From Methylomonas sp. AM2-LC (GTDB lineage Bacteria; Pseudomonadota; Gammaproteobacteria; Methylococcales; Methylomonadaceae): DNA of 64,000 nucleotides. Made by a program: the position numbers and the translations under genes. The first letter of the stretch is position 1. The number at the start of each line of letters is the position of its first letter. This document shows positions 39,084 to 48,268 of this stretch, one piece after another. The notes beneath the pieces were generated by a model. That model saw nothing but the letters and a program-made list of their open reading frames with translations. It made no database searches and was not told the origin of the DNA. The DNA is taken from positions 1-64,000 of the forward strand of contig NZ_CP157005.1 of assembly GCF_039904985.1 (NCBI RefSeq). The letters are read 5' to 3'.

Positions 39084-39334
39084 AATATTGCCGTTTTTTA
39101 TCAAAAAATGGATAAATTTTCCACATATGTGAAAAAAAATTAGTGAGTTAAACTTGAAAAAATTGGTACGTTAATTGCGTAAAGCCCCCGAATTCCGTGG
39201 CCTGTGGCGGCTTAAAATAAAAAGTTGACATATTTATTATTCTATGTTTGAAATATTTTTTTCTTGCCAATTAAAATTATGTGGGTTAACCTGAAAACTC
39301 ATCGACCAAAACATTACATTAATGAGGGGACTAA

Positions 39335-39739
39335 ATGATGAGAAAAAACAAATACTTAACTAACACTTTTCTAGCGATTTCTCTAGTATCTTTTTGCGTA
39401 CTGGCTAAAGCCGAAACTAAAAAATACCAGCTAGCAGATAGCCAAACGGGGATAGCTTCTTATTTTAACGACAAGTACCACGGTCAACGCACTGCCAGCG
39501 GAGAACCTTACAATAAATTTGCTTTAACTGCAGCGCATGCATCGCTCCCATTCGGCACATTACTGCATGTTGTTAATCTGCGCAACAATCACAGTGTTGA
39601 TGTACGCATTAACTCCAGAGTTCATCATGCAAATAAACGCTTACTGGACTTATCCAGACAAGCAGCCAAACAACTCGGCTTCATCCAAGCAGGGACTACC
39701 AAAATCGCCATTACCATTCTTCGCCTTGGCGAAGCATAG
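39335..39739 (+). CDS. RlpA-like double-psi beta-barrel protein, divergent active site
   Basis: The 134-residue secreted protein (signal peptide ending AKA) consists of one RlpA-like barrel: GIASYFNDKYHGQRTASGEPYN, then FGTLLHVVNL and LLDLSRQAAKQLG. Canonical RlpA has the motif V-R-x-N-D-R-G-P-F, whose Asp is catalytic in the septal lytic transglycosylase. Here it reads VRINSRVHH, so that Asp is replaced by Ser while the Glu of SGEPY is kept. There is no SPOR domain and no lipobox. It may bind rather than cut peptidoglycan. A GAGGGGA RBS precedes the ATG. Confidence 0.85.
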   Translation: MMRKNKYLTNTFLAISLVSFCVLAKAETKKYQLADSQTGIASYFNDKYHGQRTASGEPYNKFALTAAHASLPFGTLLHVVNLRNNHSVDVRINSRVHHANKRLLDLSRQAAKQLGFIQAGTTKIAITILRLGEA

Positions 39740-39846
39740 AAACTTTTTAAAAACTTCACATGTCTGCACCGAACAGTAACAGACGCAGCAGTTTTTAAAC
39801 AGCTTCTGAATTGAATGATCAACTTACTCAATAATTAAGTACTTTT

Positions 39847-40626
39847 ATGATCAATTGGAATTATACCTATGCGGCGATCTGGCGACAGAACAAACAATAT
39901 CTGCGCCCAGTTAAACATCTGGACACAATACGCCTAGAACAACTATTAGGTATAGACGCACAAAAAAAGTTATTAGCAAGCAACACAGAGCGATTCTTAT
40001 CTGCCTTACCCGCTAATAACGCATTGCTTTGGGGCGCAAGAGGCACAGGCAAATCATCGCTAGTAAAGGCTCTATTAAATGAATATAAAGATAGAGATTT
40101 GCGCCTTGTTGAAGTCGACAAACAAGACCTAATTTATCTACCTGAAATTGTTGACGAAATTAGAGAACAACCACAGAGATTTATTATTTACTGTGATGAT
40201 CTATCTTTTGAAGCTGGCGACAGTCTATATAAACCACTTAAAAGCGTATTAGAAGGTTCAATCGAACTACCTCCAGAAAATGTGCTGTTTTACGCCACAT
40301 CTAATCGTAGACATTTACTGCCAGAACATATGAGGGATAATCTTGAGACCCAATTGATTGACGGTGAAATACATTATTCTGACAGTATCGAAGAAAAAAT
40401 CTCGCTTTCAGATCGATTCGGCTTACGCCTTTCATTTTACCCACAAAATACTGACACCTATCTGGAAATTGTGGATAGTTACTTTCCCGATTACCAGGAA
40501 AATCGTGAACATCTTCACAAAGCTGCTCTAGATTTTGCTCATCAAAACGCCTCTAAAAATGGCAGAACTGCCAAACAGTTTTACAATAGCTTTTTGGGAA
40601 GCTCTCATTTAAAGGTTAAGCTTTAA
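39847..40626 (+). CDS. DUF815-family AAA-type ATPase
   Basis: The 259-residue protein has a Walker A motif GARGTGKSS at about residues 63-71 and a Walker B-like FIIYCDDLSF at about 112-121. The sensor-like YATSNRRHLL comes at about 149-158, and a typical DUF815 helical C terminus follows. The biological role of DUF815 proteins is not established; they are predicted AAA ATPases. It lies in convergent orientation to an HDOD protein, with only 13 bases between their stop codons. Confidence 0.9.
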   Translation: MINWNYTYAAIWRQNKQYLRPVKHLDTIRLEQLLGIDAQKKLLASNTERFLSALPANNALLWGARGTGKSSLVKALLNEYKDRDLRLVEVDKQDLIYLPEIVDEIREQPQRFIIYCDDLSFEAGDSLYKPLKSVLEGSIELPPENVLFYATSNRRHLLPEHMRDNLETQLIDGEIHYSDSIEEKISLSDRFGLRLSFYPQNTDTYLEIVDSYFPDYQENREHLHKAALDFAHQNASKNGRTAKQFYNSFLGSSHLKVKL

Positions 40627-40639
40627 AAACTCCCAAGCC

Positions 40640-41716
40640 TCAGTCGACTTCGGCCAATGCCTTATACTCAATAGGAAACACTTCTTTAAACAAAGGCAAA
40701 GGAATACTGTATTTTACCAACAGTGAATCAAAACTTTCACCCATTTTTACTCCTTTTTCAGCCACCGCCTTAAACTCTGACAGAATATTAGCTTGATTTA
40801 AAATAAATCCATACATAGTACTGTCTTGGGGCTCTCCAGATTGCTCTGCAAGCGCAATTAACAAATACTCCGGCAAACTCCATTTTCGGGCTATTTTAGC
40901 CGACAACAACTGCGAATGATCCCTAACAATTGCTGAAAATACTGAACCTCTTGGCTGATAATCGAGATGCTGACCTAAGGCTTTGGTTAATAAGCCAAAA
41001 ATTGCCAATTTTCCAATATCATGCATCAAACCTACCAAGTAAGCATTATTTGGATCACATTGACCATAAAACTTTGCTAGCGCACGACAAGCTTCAGCAC
41101 AGTCTTGTGAATGCTGCCATAAATGCTGTCCAAACATACGAAAATAGATAGGCGCAATCAGCACAAGTCGCTTCATTAAAACCGAACTGACTATAGTTTT
41201 TAAATTATCCAGGCCTAACAAAATTAGAGCCTTATTCAGATTAACTATCTTTTCATCAGTACTGTGCCTAAATAAAGAACTATTCGCCATATTCAAAACT
41301 TCTGATGCAAGAGCCGGATCGCGATTAATATAAGACATAATCGTGCTTGAGGAAATATTAATATCGGTTAATTCTTTCAACAATGACATAGCAACATCAG
41401 GTAAGCGCGGAACTACGGAGTCTGGAATATCTCCCGCCAACATTGCCTCAAGACTTTTGATAATATAAATTTCTATTTCATTTGGAGGTTGATTATTTTC
41501 AGAATGTTCTCCCAGCAAAAAATCGTTAAAACTAGTTGCCAAAGATAAATAATCGCAATCGGCTTGTATCTTTATATCCTTACTAGCGTGAACAAATGGC
41601 TGTGGCTTTTGCTGTGGCTTTTCTTGATAAATAGGATTAAATTCAGATACACTTTCCTGCACCTGACTCTTAGACTGAGAAGAAAAAAACAGCCGTTTTA
41701 AAAAACCAAAGACCAT
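40640..41716 (-). CDS. HDOD-domain protein
   Basis: HDOD proteins are non-catalytic relatives of HD phosphohydrolases that act in bacterial signalling. The 358-residue protein has a low-complexity N terminus (about 1-50, rich in Gln, Lys and Ser) and an HDOD domain at about 100-310. The MHDIGKLAIFGL stretch resembles the HD core. No GGDEF, EAL or receiver domain is attached. It is monocistronic. Confidence 0.88.
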   Translation of the reverse strand: MVFGFLKRLFFSSQSKSQVQESVSEFNPIYQEKPQQKPQPFVHASKDIKIQADCDYLSLATSFNDFLLGEHSENNQPPNEIEIYIIKSLEAMLAGDIPDSVVPRLPDVAMSLLKELTDINISSSTIMSYINRDPALASEVLNMANSSLFRHSTDEKIVNLNKALILLGLDNLKTIVSSVLMKRLVLIAPIYFRMFGQHLWQHSQDCAEACRALAKFYGQCDPNNAYLVGLMHDIGKLAIFGLLTKALGQHLDYQPRGSVFSAIVRDHSQLLSAKIARKWSLPEYLLIALAEQSGEPQDSTMYGFILNQANILSEFKAVAEKGVKMGESFDSLLVKYSIPLPLFKEVFPIEYKALAEVD

Positions 41717-42234
41717 ATTTGTAAGTTAGTGCTAACAATTTAGCTTGAAACAGAAGTTATCAAAACACTATTTTTTAGTGTACTATTTAGATTAGTTACA
41801 TCTTAAAAGTATTTGTACAGAGCTAATAATACACATAGCACGGCCAGTTTAGCTTTTAATAAAACATAGCTTATAGCTATCGCTTTCAGGTTTAATTCGA
41901 TGTATGCCAGAAGAACTTGACGCAAGACACCTGTTAATAATTTTAGTCGTCTAAGTTTTGGGTATTTGTTGGTTTATGACCTAAATCCTAGCTACGGGCT
42001 TAAGTTCCAATACAACGAAAATACTATAGCCTGATTAAGTATAGCGTAGCATAAAATTTACGCACATAAAGATTGCAGAAAACTAAAAAACAACATTTTA
42101 ATGTGTACCATAAGTTGTTATTCACTTCTTATTTCCATTTTTCATGCTTAGCCGCTATATCGTCCTATCGAAGTTAAGCATACCGCCGCGATTAGATGAT
42201 CTAATTATTTTTAACTACCAACACAGCAATTGAT
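41717..42234. other. 518-base intergenic region
   Basis: Between the divergent HDOD gene and a small hypothetical gene I see no frame, repeat or obvious promoter. Base composition is AT-rich like other spacers. It may conceal a small RNA, but nothing in the sequence supports one. Confidence 0.5.
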
Positions 42235-42528
42235 ATGAACGAACATAAAGCATTGACCGACGTGTATTCCAGCTTACTGGGCACAGGTGATACATCAGCA
42301 TCTGACTTTTTAAACGCGACAACTGAAGAATTGAAAGATGCCATACTTGAACACTTTAAACCAAAACACATGGAAGATCTTTTTAAAGAGGCCTTTATAC
42401 GCGGCATCAACTATGCATTATTCCAACAAAAGCATAAAGACACTCTCATGACAGAAGAAGATTTCTTTGGTGAAGACGGGCTAATTACAAAACATATCGA
42501 TTGGGACGAAGCCATGCTTGATTGGTAG
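42235..42528 (+). CDS. Small acidic conserved-looking hypothetical protein
   Basis: The 97-residue protein is soluble, acidic and mostly helical by pattern, with aromatic residues clustered at the ends (last residues DEAMLDW). It has no Cys and no signal peptide. No clear RBS precedes the ATG. I recognise no family. The neighbouring GNAT gene is convergent. Coding composition is similar to the flanking genes, so it is probably real. Confidence 0.65.
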   Translation: MNEHKALTDVYSSLLGTGDTSASDFLNATTEELKDAILEHFKPKHMEDLFKEAFIRGINYALFQQKHKDTLMTEEDFFGEDGLITKHIDWDEAMLDW

Positions 42529-42561
42529 TTTTTACTCTTTAATATATTGTCTTGTATCCAG

Positions 42562-43104
42562 TCATGGAGCGAAGTTATTTGCACTATGGGTATCGCTCTG
42601 TTTTTCTAAACGCTCTAAGCGCAAATCCGGCACTTTAGACACCCATAAATCCGGCTTTTCGGGAAATGCGATTAAAACGCCAGTACGCTGGTAAGATCTT
42701 CGTTCATAAAAGGCAATCAGCTCCGTTCTAGATGAAATCACATACATAACGAAACGATTTACGGACCAAGTTTGCTGAGCAATTAATTCTGCCTGTTGCA
42801 ATAACTTTTTGCCAATACCTTGACGCTGATAGTGTGGCGAAACAGCAAGCATACTGATTTGTGCCTGTTGATCAACATGCAATAAGAGCACTGAAGCCAC
42901 TAATTGACCATCAAGCTGTCCACAGATCAACAATGAGTCTTCATCCGTTAAAAGCCGCAGTATTTCATTTTTATCGGTTCGACGTCCATCAAGAAGATCA
43001 GCCTCCGATGTCCAGCCCTGCTTACTCACCGCACCGCGATAAGCAGAGTTGATAAGAGCTACTAACTCTTCAGCATGATAAAAACTGGCAGGAAAAAACA
43101 ACAT
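42562..43104 (-). CDS. GNAT-family N-acetyltransferase
   Basis: GNAT enzymes move an acetyl group from acetyl-CoA to an amine. The 180-residue protein has the acetyl-CoA-binding motif A (ISMLAVSPHYQRQGIGKKLL, with the Q-x-x-G-x-G signature) at about residues 80-100. An upstream beta core and a conserved Tyr near FYERRSYQRTG are also present. The substrate cannot be told. A small membrane gene lies 31 bases upstream on the same strand and may be co-transcribed. Confidence 0.88.
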   Translation of the reverse strand: MLFFPASFYHAEELVALINSAYRGAVSKQGWTSEADLLDGRRTDKNEILRLLTDEDSLLICGQLDGQLVASVLLLHVDQQAQISMLAVSPHYQRQGIGKKLLQQAELIAQQTWSVNRFVMYVISSRTELIAFYERRSYQRTGVLIAFPEKPDLWVSKVPDLRLERLEKQSDTHSANNFAP

Positions 43105-43135
43105 TCAATCATTAAAAGATGACTATTGACGAATA

Positions 43136-43612
43136 TCAGCTTTTACGCAAAAAGGCGCTGACTCTAGCCTTTACCCGTAGCTTTAATTGTTTTGAATAAA
43201 TATAAATAGGAGTCTCTACAATTTTTGCATGCGCCCAATGCAACCATCCACTAATAGTAGTGTAGACCAGAGCTATGCCAGAAAACGTGAGTAGCTGAGT
43301 TTTTGTTATGGTAAAAACCCGCGCAACAAGCAAGGTACCTAATAATTTTGCTAACACCTCCAATAAAATACCCTCTAATAGCATTCCATGTAACAACAGC
43401 CAAAATGCAGCCAAATTGATAGGCGTCACAATCAAAATAGGAATCATAAAAGCAAACAACGCAATATTAGGTGAAACTTGACTTAACCAGCGCTCAAAAT
43501 TTTGTAGCCTTAACAGCTCTACCAGATAATGCCCAGCAGCTAATAAAATATCCCATAACCATTCTTCAATAATCAGAATAACAGCAAGCAATGTCAGTAA
43601 TAGTTTTTTCAT
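43136..43612 (-). CDS. Small integral membrane protein, function unknown
   Basis: From the ATG at 43612 the protein has 158 residues, with hydrophobic stretches at about 4-25, 50-75, 80-100 and 108-125 and a basic C terminus (KQLKLRVKARVSAFLRKS). A GTG- or ATG-type start 36 bases upstream is possible but would put a charged segment before the first helix. I recognise no family. It may share a transcript with the GNAT gene downstream. Confidence 0.75.
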   Translation of the reverse strand: MKKLLLTLLAVILIIEEWLWDILLAAGHYLVELLRLQNFERWLSQVSPNIALFAFMIPILIVTPINLAAFWLLLHGMLLEGILLEVLAKLLGTLLVARVFTITKTQLLTFSGIALVYTTISGWLHWAHAKIVETPIYIYSKQLKLRVKARVSAFLRKS

Positions 43613-43715
43613 AATGGTTTTCGGTCTATAAATTAACTTTGTGGTCAATACTCATTAGCAGAAATAATGAGATACTATTTACGGCTCATACGACATCATT
43701 ATTTTTCATACGGGT

Positions 43716-44567
43716 ATGTTTATGCATAAAAACATTTACTTCACATCTGCTTATGCTGTAAAGGTACCACAAATTATATATGGTACAGCCTGGAAAAAAG
43801 AACGTACGGCAGCACTTGTGGAACAGGCAATCAATTTAGGCTTTCGAGGCATCGATACCGCTTGTCAGCCAAAGCACTACCAAGAAGCAGGCGTTGGCCA
43901 GGGAATAGCAGCCAGCCTACAGAGCGGATTGCAGCGAAGCGAACTTTATTTGCAAACTAAATTTACCCCTTTAAATGGTCAAGACCCTTTACATATTCCT
44001 TATGATAAGCACGCCCCTTTGCATGAACAAGTACAGCAATCATTTCATAGCTCTCTACAAAACCTACAAACACATTATCTAGACTGCTTAGTCCTGCATT
44101 CACCTTTACCGATTCAGAATCAATTACAAGAGGTTTGGCAAGCAATGGAACGACTGGTATTGGATGGACATGTCAGACAATTGGGCATTAGTAATTGCTA
44201 CGATCCCAAACAACTTGAATTATTGTATAACACTGTACAAATTAAACCAGCCATCATTCAAAATCGGTTTTATAAAGAATCACAATATGACAAAATCATT
44301 CGTGACTTTTGTCATCAACACAATATTATTTATCAAAGCTTTTGGACACTAACAGCAAACCCTCATATTCTGGCAAATAGCATTCTACAAAAACTGGCAA
44401 CCAGAAATAAAATGAGCAGTGCCCAAATATTTTTCCGTTATCTGAACCAAATCAATATAGTACCTTTAACCGGAACCTCATCAGCTACGCATATGCGCGA
44501 AGATTTAGCTATTTTTAATTTTGATCTAAGTCGCGCTGAATGTGATGAAATTAGCTCATTGTTTTAA
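43716..44567 (+). CDS. Aldo/keto reductase family protein
   Basis: Aldo/keto reductases reduce carbonyls with NAD(P)H in a TIM barrel. The 283-residue protein keeps the catalytic set: Asp in RGIDTA, Tyr in KHYQEAGVG, Lys in LQTKF and His in LVLHSP. The family motif GISNCYDP is also present. It is short relative to the common 310-330 residues but complete. Physiological substrate unknown. Confidence 0.88.
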   Translation: MFMHKNIYFTSAYAVKVPQIIYGTAWKKERTAALVEQAINLGFRGIDTACQPKHYQEAGVGQGIAASLQSGLQRSELYLQTKFTPLNGQDPLHIPYDKHAPLHEQVQQSFHSSLQNLQTHYLDCLVLHSPLPIQNQLQEVWQAMERLVLDGHVRQLGISNCYDPKQLELLYNTVQIKPAIIQNRFYKESQYDKIIRDFCHQHNIIYQSFWTLTANPHILANSILQKLATRNKMSSAQIFFRYLNQINIVPLTGTSSATHMREDLAIFNFDLSRAECDEISSLF

Positions 44568-44675
44568 TTTCATCACATTCTTAGCTTCTGGCTTAACTTA
44601 CTGGAAGGTAAAGCCCCCCCAGACCTGTTTATTATTTTCAGAGCCATTATTAACCGTAAACGAAACTATCCTAGC

Positions 44676-45254
44676 TTAATGGGGCAATTTGTTTATTTCA
44701 TTTACTTTCTCAAAATCAGCGCCCACACTAATAATAAAACTGGTCACCTGTTCAATACTCATTTCAGATTTAATAACTTTTGACTCATGAACAATCACCG
44801 CAAAACCAGATGTAGGGTTTGGCGATGTGGGTACAAATAAGACATACTGATTTTCGAGTTTATTGGTAACGTAAGCGGGTACCCAAATACCTTCTTTAGG
44901 ATATTCCAGATAGACCACTTCACGCGGCTCATGAAGCTCATGACCGGCAATCATATTGACCAATTTTTTGGTTACTCTATAGACAGTACTTAATAACGGA
45001 ATTCGTTCAATCAAATTCTCAAATGCCGCAATAATTGAAAACCGACCCTGGCTAACGCGATGTCCAACATAAGTAATAACGGCAAAACTAGCAGCAAATA
45101 ATAAAAAAGTAACAAAATAGTTGTCAGAATAACCGTAAACAAATCGGAACAAATCGGTCAGCATATCCTTAACAAACAACACAATTTGTACTATCACTAC
45201 AATTGGAATGAATGCGAGAATACCGATCAACGTATAATTCAGTAATTTTTTCAT
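44676..45254 (-). CDS. DUF502-family membrane protein
   Basis: The 192-residue protein has two N-terminal membrane helices (about 8-30 and 45-65) and a soluble domain. The family motifs are IPLLSTVYRVTKKL and FVPTSPNPTSGFAVIV. DUF502 proteins are widespread and of unknown function. An AAAGGTG RBS precedes the ATG. It is probably monocistronic. Confidence 0.9.
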   Translation of the reverse strand: MKKLLNYTLIGILAFIPIVVIVQIVLFVKDMLTDLFRFVYGYSDNYFVTFLLFAASFAVITYVGHRVSQGRFSIIAAFENLIERIPLLSTVYRVTKKLVNMIAGHELHEPREVVYLEYPKEGIWVPAYVTNKLENQYVLFVPTSPNPTSGFAVIVHESKVIKSEMSIEQVTSFIISVGADFEKVNEINKLPH

Positions 45255-45435
45255 GTTTGCACCTTTTTAATATTATTGTTAATGTGTATAACTAACTGAA
45301 ATAGCCTATCTCTGTTTCATAGTCTTTTTTCTGAAAACACTTTTGTTTTTAAGTTTTCAGGCGGGCCTAGCATATCTTTAATTACACTAAAAATCCATTC
45401 ACCTACAGAAAACAAAATAAACTTTATTGTTATGA

Positions 45436-46215
45436 CTAGCTATGCACAAAGTTTTGTGTAGTCAGAGTGTTAAGACTTTTCGGAATGCGATAACAATACA
45501 GACGCGTTTTTCTGCTGTCAGCAATTTCAACCACAAACTCAGGCGACCAGAGTGGTACTGGAAATTCGGCAGAAATGAATAAACGGCCCGCCTGCATTTC
45601 CCTAATAATCTTTTCACCCACCCTAACCATCACCAATGGCGATAAGAAAGCAAAAACTACCGCATATTCTGTCAAATCCGCATCCCATAAACTACCCAGA
45701 CGCACATCAACATTTGTATACTGCCGACAACGACAAAATGCAATTAGCCAGGGAATGGGGGCTCGCTCCAACCCCACAACATGCAAACAGGGCAGATGTT
45801 GCGCTATAGGCAAAATAACCGTACCTACTCCAGCGCCTATATCTACAAAATTACCCGCATTTTCACGTTTAACTAGAGCAAGTATCTCATCTGCAACACC
45901 TGAAGAGGATAAAAAAAGTGGCACATCTCCTTTAACTGTTCCCCAAAATACCAAAACCAACAATACAAAAACAACAAAATATAGCCAAGCAGGTAGATTT
46001 ATTGCCATCATTAGCAATAAACTAGGTAAAAACAGCAGATTGATTAACCACCACCAGCTAGCCTGGCGAAGCAAGAATGAAAAACTAGCGGAGACTATCG
46101 CTTGAAAAAAAATCAGAAACCAGAGATTAAGATACCCCTTTACCAGATAACTATTAATAACAAATACGACAAACCCAGCAACAATCTGGATAAGCAATGC
46201 TTTTAGTAAAGACAT
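45436..46215 (-). CDS. Membrane-anchored SAM-dependent methyltransferase
   Basis: Three or four membrane helices (about residues 5-85) precede a class I methyltransferase domain whose SAM-binding motif is VDIGAGVGTVILPIA at about residues 122-136. The order of a membrane segment followed by a short Rossmann core resembles the FAM173/ATPSCKMT lysine methyltransferases. Relation to those is only suggested by eye. The substrate is unknown. A convergent or operon partner is not evident. Confidence 0.75.
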   Translation of the reverse strand: MSLLKALLIQIVAGFVVFVINSYLVKGYLNLWFLIFFQAIVSASFSFLLRQASWWWLINLLFLPSLLLMMAINLPAWLYFVVFVLLVLVFWGTVKGDVPLFLSSSGVADEILALVKRENAGNFVDIGAGVGTVILPIAQHLPCLHVVGLERAPIPWLIAFCRCRQYTNVDVRLGSLWDADLTEYAVVFAFLSPLVMVRVGEKIIREMQAGRLFISAEFPVPLWSPEFVVEIADSRKTRLYCYRIPKSLNTLTTQNFVHS

Positions 46216-46377
46216 TTAGCCACTTTTCAGCCTATACAGATCAGTAATCGTAACTGGTACATAAAATAAAAATCACTTATCTCAAGTTATTTATCAAAGC
46301 CTTGTCTAATAAAAAACATTTAAAGTAAGGCAATGTTTATGTATTTTGATTGGACAAGTCTACAAACTAATATCACC

Positions 46378-47340
46378 TTATTTCGTTGCGCCAGGAGAGG
46401 TAATTTTCAGATTTTCTTGTATATGGGGTGCTATTGTCGGTAATGGATCAACCCCAGTCGCTTGATCGCCAACACCATCATGCAATACTTGATTCTCGGT
46501 TTTTTTATTCATAACGATAATTGAAATCCTTCTATTTATCGGATCAGAAGGGTTTTGCATATTATAAGGAATGCTAGAAGCTAACCCGACTACTCTTAAA
46601 ACTTTTTCTTCGGCCAAGCCACCTAGATTCAATTCGTGTCTGGCCACATTGGCACGATCAGTAGAAAGCTCCCAATTCGAATATCCCGATTTATTAGTCG
46701 GAAAAGGTAAGTCATCAGTATGCCCATTTAGACTGACTTTATTGGGCAATTCATTGATCACCGGCGCTAAGGCCCTAAGAATTGCAGACGCATAATCTTC
46801 TATGCCTGAACTTGCCAATTTAAACATAGGCCGATTTTTGGCATCAATAATCTGAATTTTCAAACCTTCTGGCGTAGACTCAAGTTTGATTTGATCTCGA
46901 AATGCAGCCAAAGCAGGATTGGCATCCAACATTTCTTCGATTTTGCTCTGCAGTTTTTCCAGTTTTTGCTTTTCCTGTTGTTCTGCCAATTTTTCCACAT
47001 CTTCAGGTTTAGCTTCTACTGGAGGAGCAGGTACCTCTTCAGCCTTTTGTACCTGTCCATCGTCCTGAGACTTCATATCCGAACCACCCGCTTGAATCAC
47101 ATGGGTTCTATCACCTGTACCATCGCCACCCGAACTAATTGCAACACTCCATGGGTTCTGAAAATAATCGGATATTCCCTTTTTAGTTTTTTCATCGGTT
47201 GTCCCTAAGAGCCACATCAACAAGAAAAATGCCATCATTGCCGTCACAAAGTCAGCATAGGCAATCTTCCAAGCCCCACCATGATGACCATGCCCAGCTT
47301 TTTTAATTACTTTCTTGAATATTATGGGTTGCTCAGCCAT
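46378..47340 (-). CDS. motB: Flagellar stator protein MotB
   Basis: MotB anchors the stator to peptidoglycan. The 320-residue protein has one membrane helix (about 28-47) with the proton-carrying Asp30 in YADFVTAMMAFFLLMWLL. A linker follows, then an OmpA-like peptidoglycan-binding domain (about 200-290; LNGHTDDLPF and NRRISIIVM). It lies 6 bases after motA. No other flagellar genes are in the window. Confidence 0.97.
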   Translation of the reverse strand: MAEQPIIFKKVIKKAGHGHHGGAWKIAYADFVTAMMAFFLLMWLLGTTDEKTKKGISDYFQNPWSVAISSGGDGTGDRTHVIQAGGSDMKSQDDGQVQKAEEVPAPPVEAKPEDVEKLAEQQEKQKLEKLQSKIEEMLDANPALAAFRDQIKLESTPEGLKIQIIDAKNRPMFKLASSGIEDYASAILRALAPVINELPNKVSLNGHTDDLPFPTNKSGYSNWELSTDRANVARHELNLGGLAEEKVLRVVGLASSIPYNMQNPSDPINRRISIIVMNKKTENQVLHDGVGDQATGVDPLPTIAPHIQENLKITSPGATK

Positions 47341-47346
47341 CGTCGC

Positions 47347-48195
47347 TTACCCTTTGGCCGCTTTCAACTGTTCTTCCAGCTCAGAAAATCCTGGGCGCGT
47401 GTGATGAGGAATAGCCGTACGCATAAACTCTACCGTCATAGGCGGAGAGGTTCCCTTTGCAACATTGAGTAACCCTTTCTGCGCACATTTATAGGCATTC
47501 GCTTCTTCTTCCAATCGATCTGACATAACTGCAGCGACCGGACCAATGAACCCATAGGAAACCAAAATCCCCAAAAAGGTACCAACCAAAGCTGCTGCAA
47601 TCAGTTTACCCAGTTCAGCAGGCGGAATACCAACGGATTCCATAGTATGAACCACCCCCATTACCGCAGCGACGATACCAAAAGCAGGCATACCATCACC
47701 TACACGTTCTACAGCTTTAATAGGTGCATGACCTACTTCGTGGTGAACTTCAATTTCGGCATCCATAATGTCTTCAAGCTGATGGACATCAACACCCGTC
47801 AAAATCAGCCGTAATTTATCGCTGATAAATTCCATTAGATGATGATCGTGTACAATCTTTTCTCCAAAAATAGAACTACCTTCTGGATCATCCACCACTT
47901 TTTCAAGTGACAATAGCCCTTCTTTACGTGCTTTCTGACTAAGTGCATTGAAACTAATAAGCAACTGTAAATAATATTCCTTAGTATAACTACTACCTTT
48001 CAACGTGCCTGTTCCACCTGCTATAGCAGCCTTTACAGTGGTTAATGAGTTACTGGCAAGAAACGCTCCAAAAGCCGAACCTACAATAATCAACACTTCG
48101 ACTGGCTGCATCAAGACACCCAGATGCCCACCCGCCATCATGAATCCACCCAACACACAACCCAAGATGACAACATAACCGATGATTACAAACAT
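47347..48195 (-). CDS. motA: Flagellar stator protein MotA
   Basis: MotA forms the proton-conducting stator channel with MotB and pushes on FliG. The 282-residue protein has four membrane helices, the charged cytosolic segment around RKEGLLSLEKVV, and the conserved Pro in MPAFGIVAAVMGVVHTM. It is the first gene of motAB, with an AGAGGGAGCC RBS before the ATG. Confidence 0.97.
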   Translation of the reverse strand: MFVIIGYVVILGCVLGGFMMAGGHLGVLMQPVEVLIIVGSAFGAFLASNSLTTVKAAIAGGTGTLKGSSYTKEYYLQLLISFNALSQKARKEGLLSLEKVVDDPEGSSIFGEKIVHDHHLMEFISDKLRLILTGVDVHQLEDIMDAEIEVHHEVGHAPIKAVERVGDGMPAFGIVAAVMGVVHTMESVGIPPAELGKLIAAALVGTFLGILVSYGFIGPVAAVMSDRLEEEANAYKCAQKGLLNVAKGTSPPMTVEFMRTAIPHHTRPGFSELEEQLKAAKG

Positions 48196-48268
48196 GGCTC
48201 CCTCTAATAAAGTAAATTGCTAAATTTAAACCGCGTTAATTTAAGAATCGTTGCGGTAAAATGAAATC

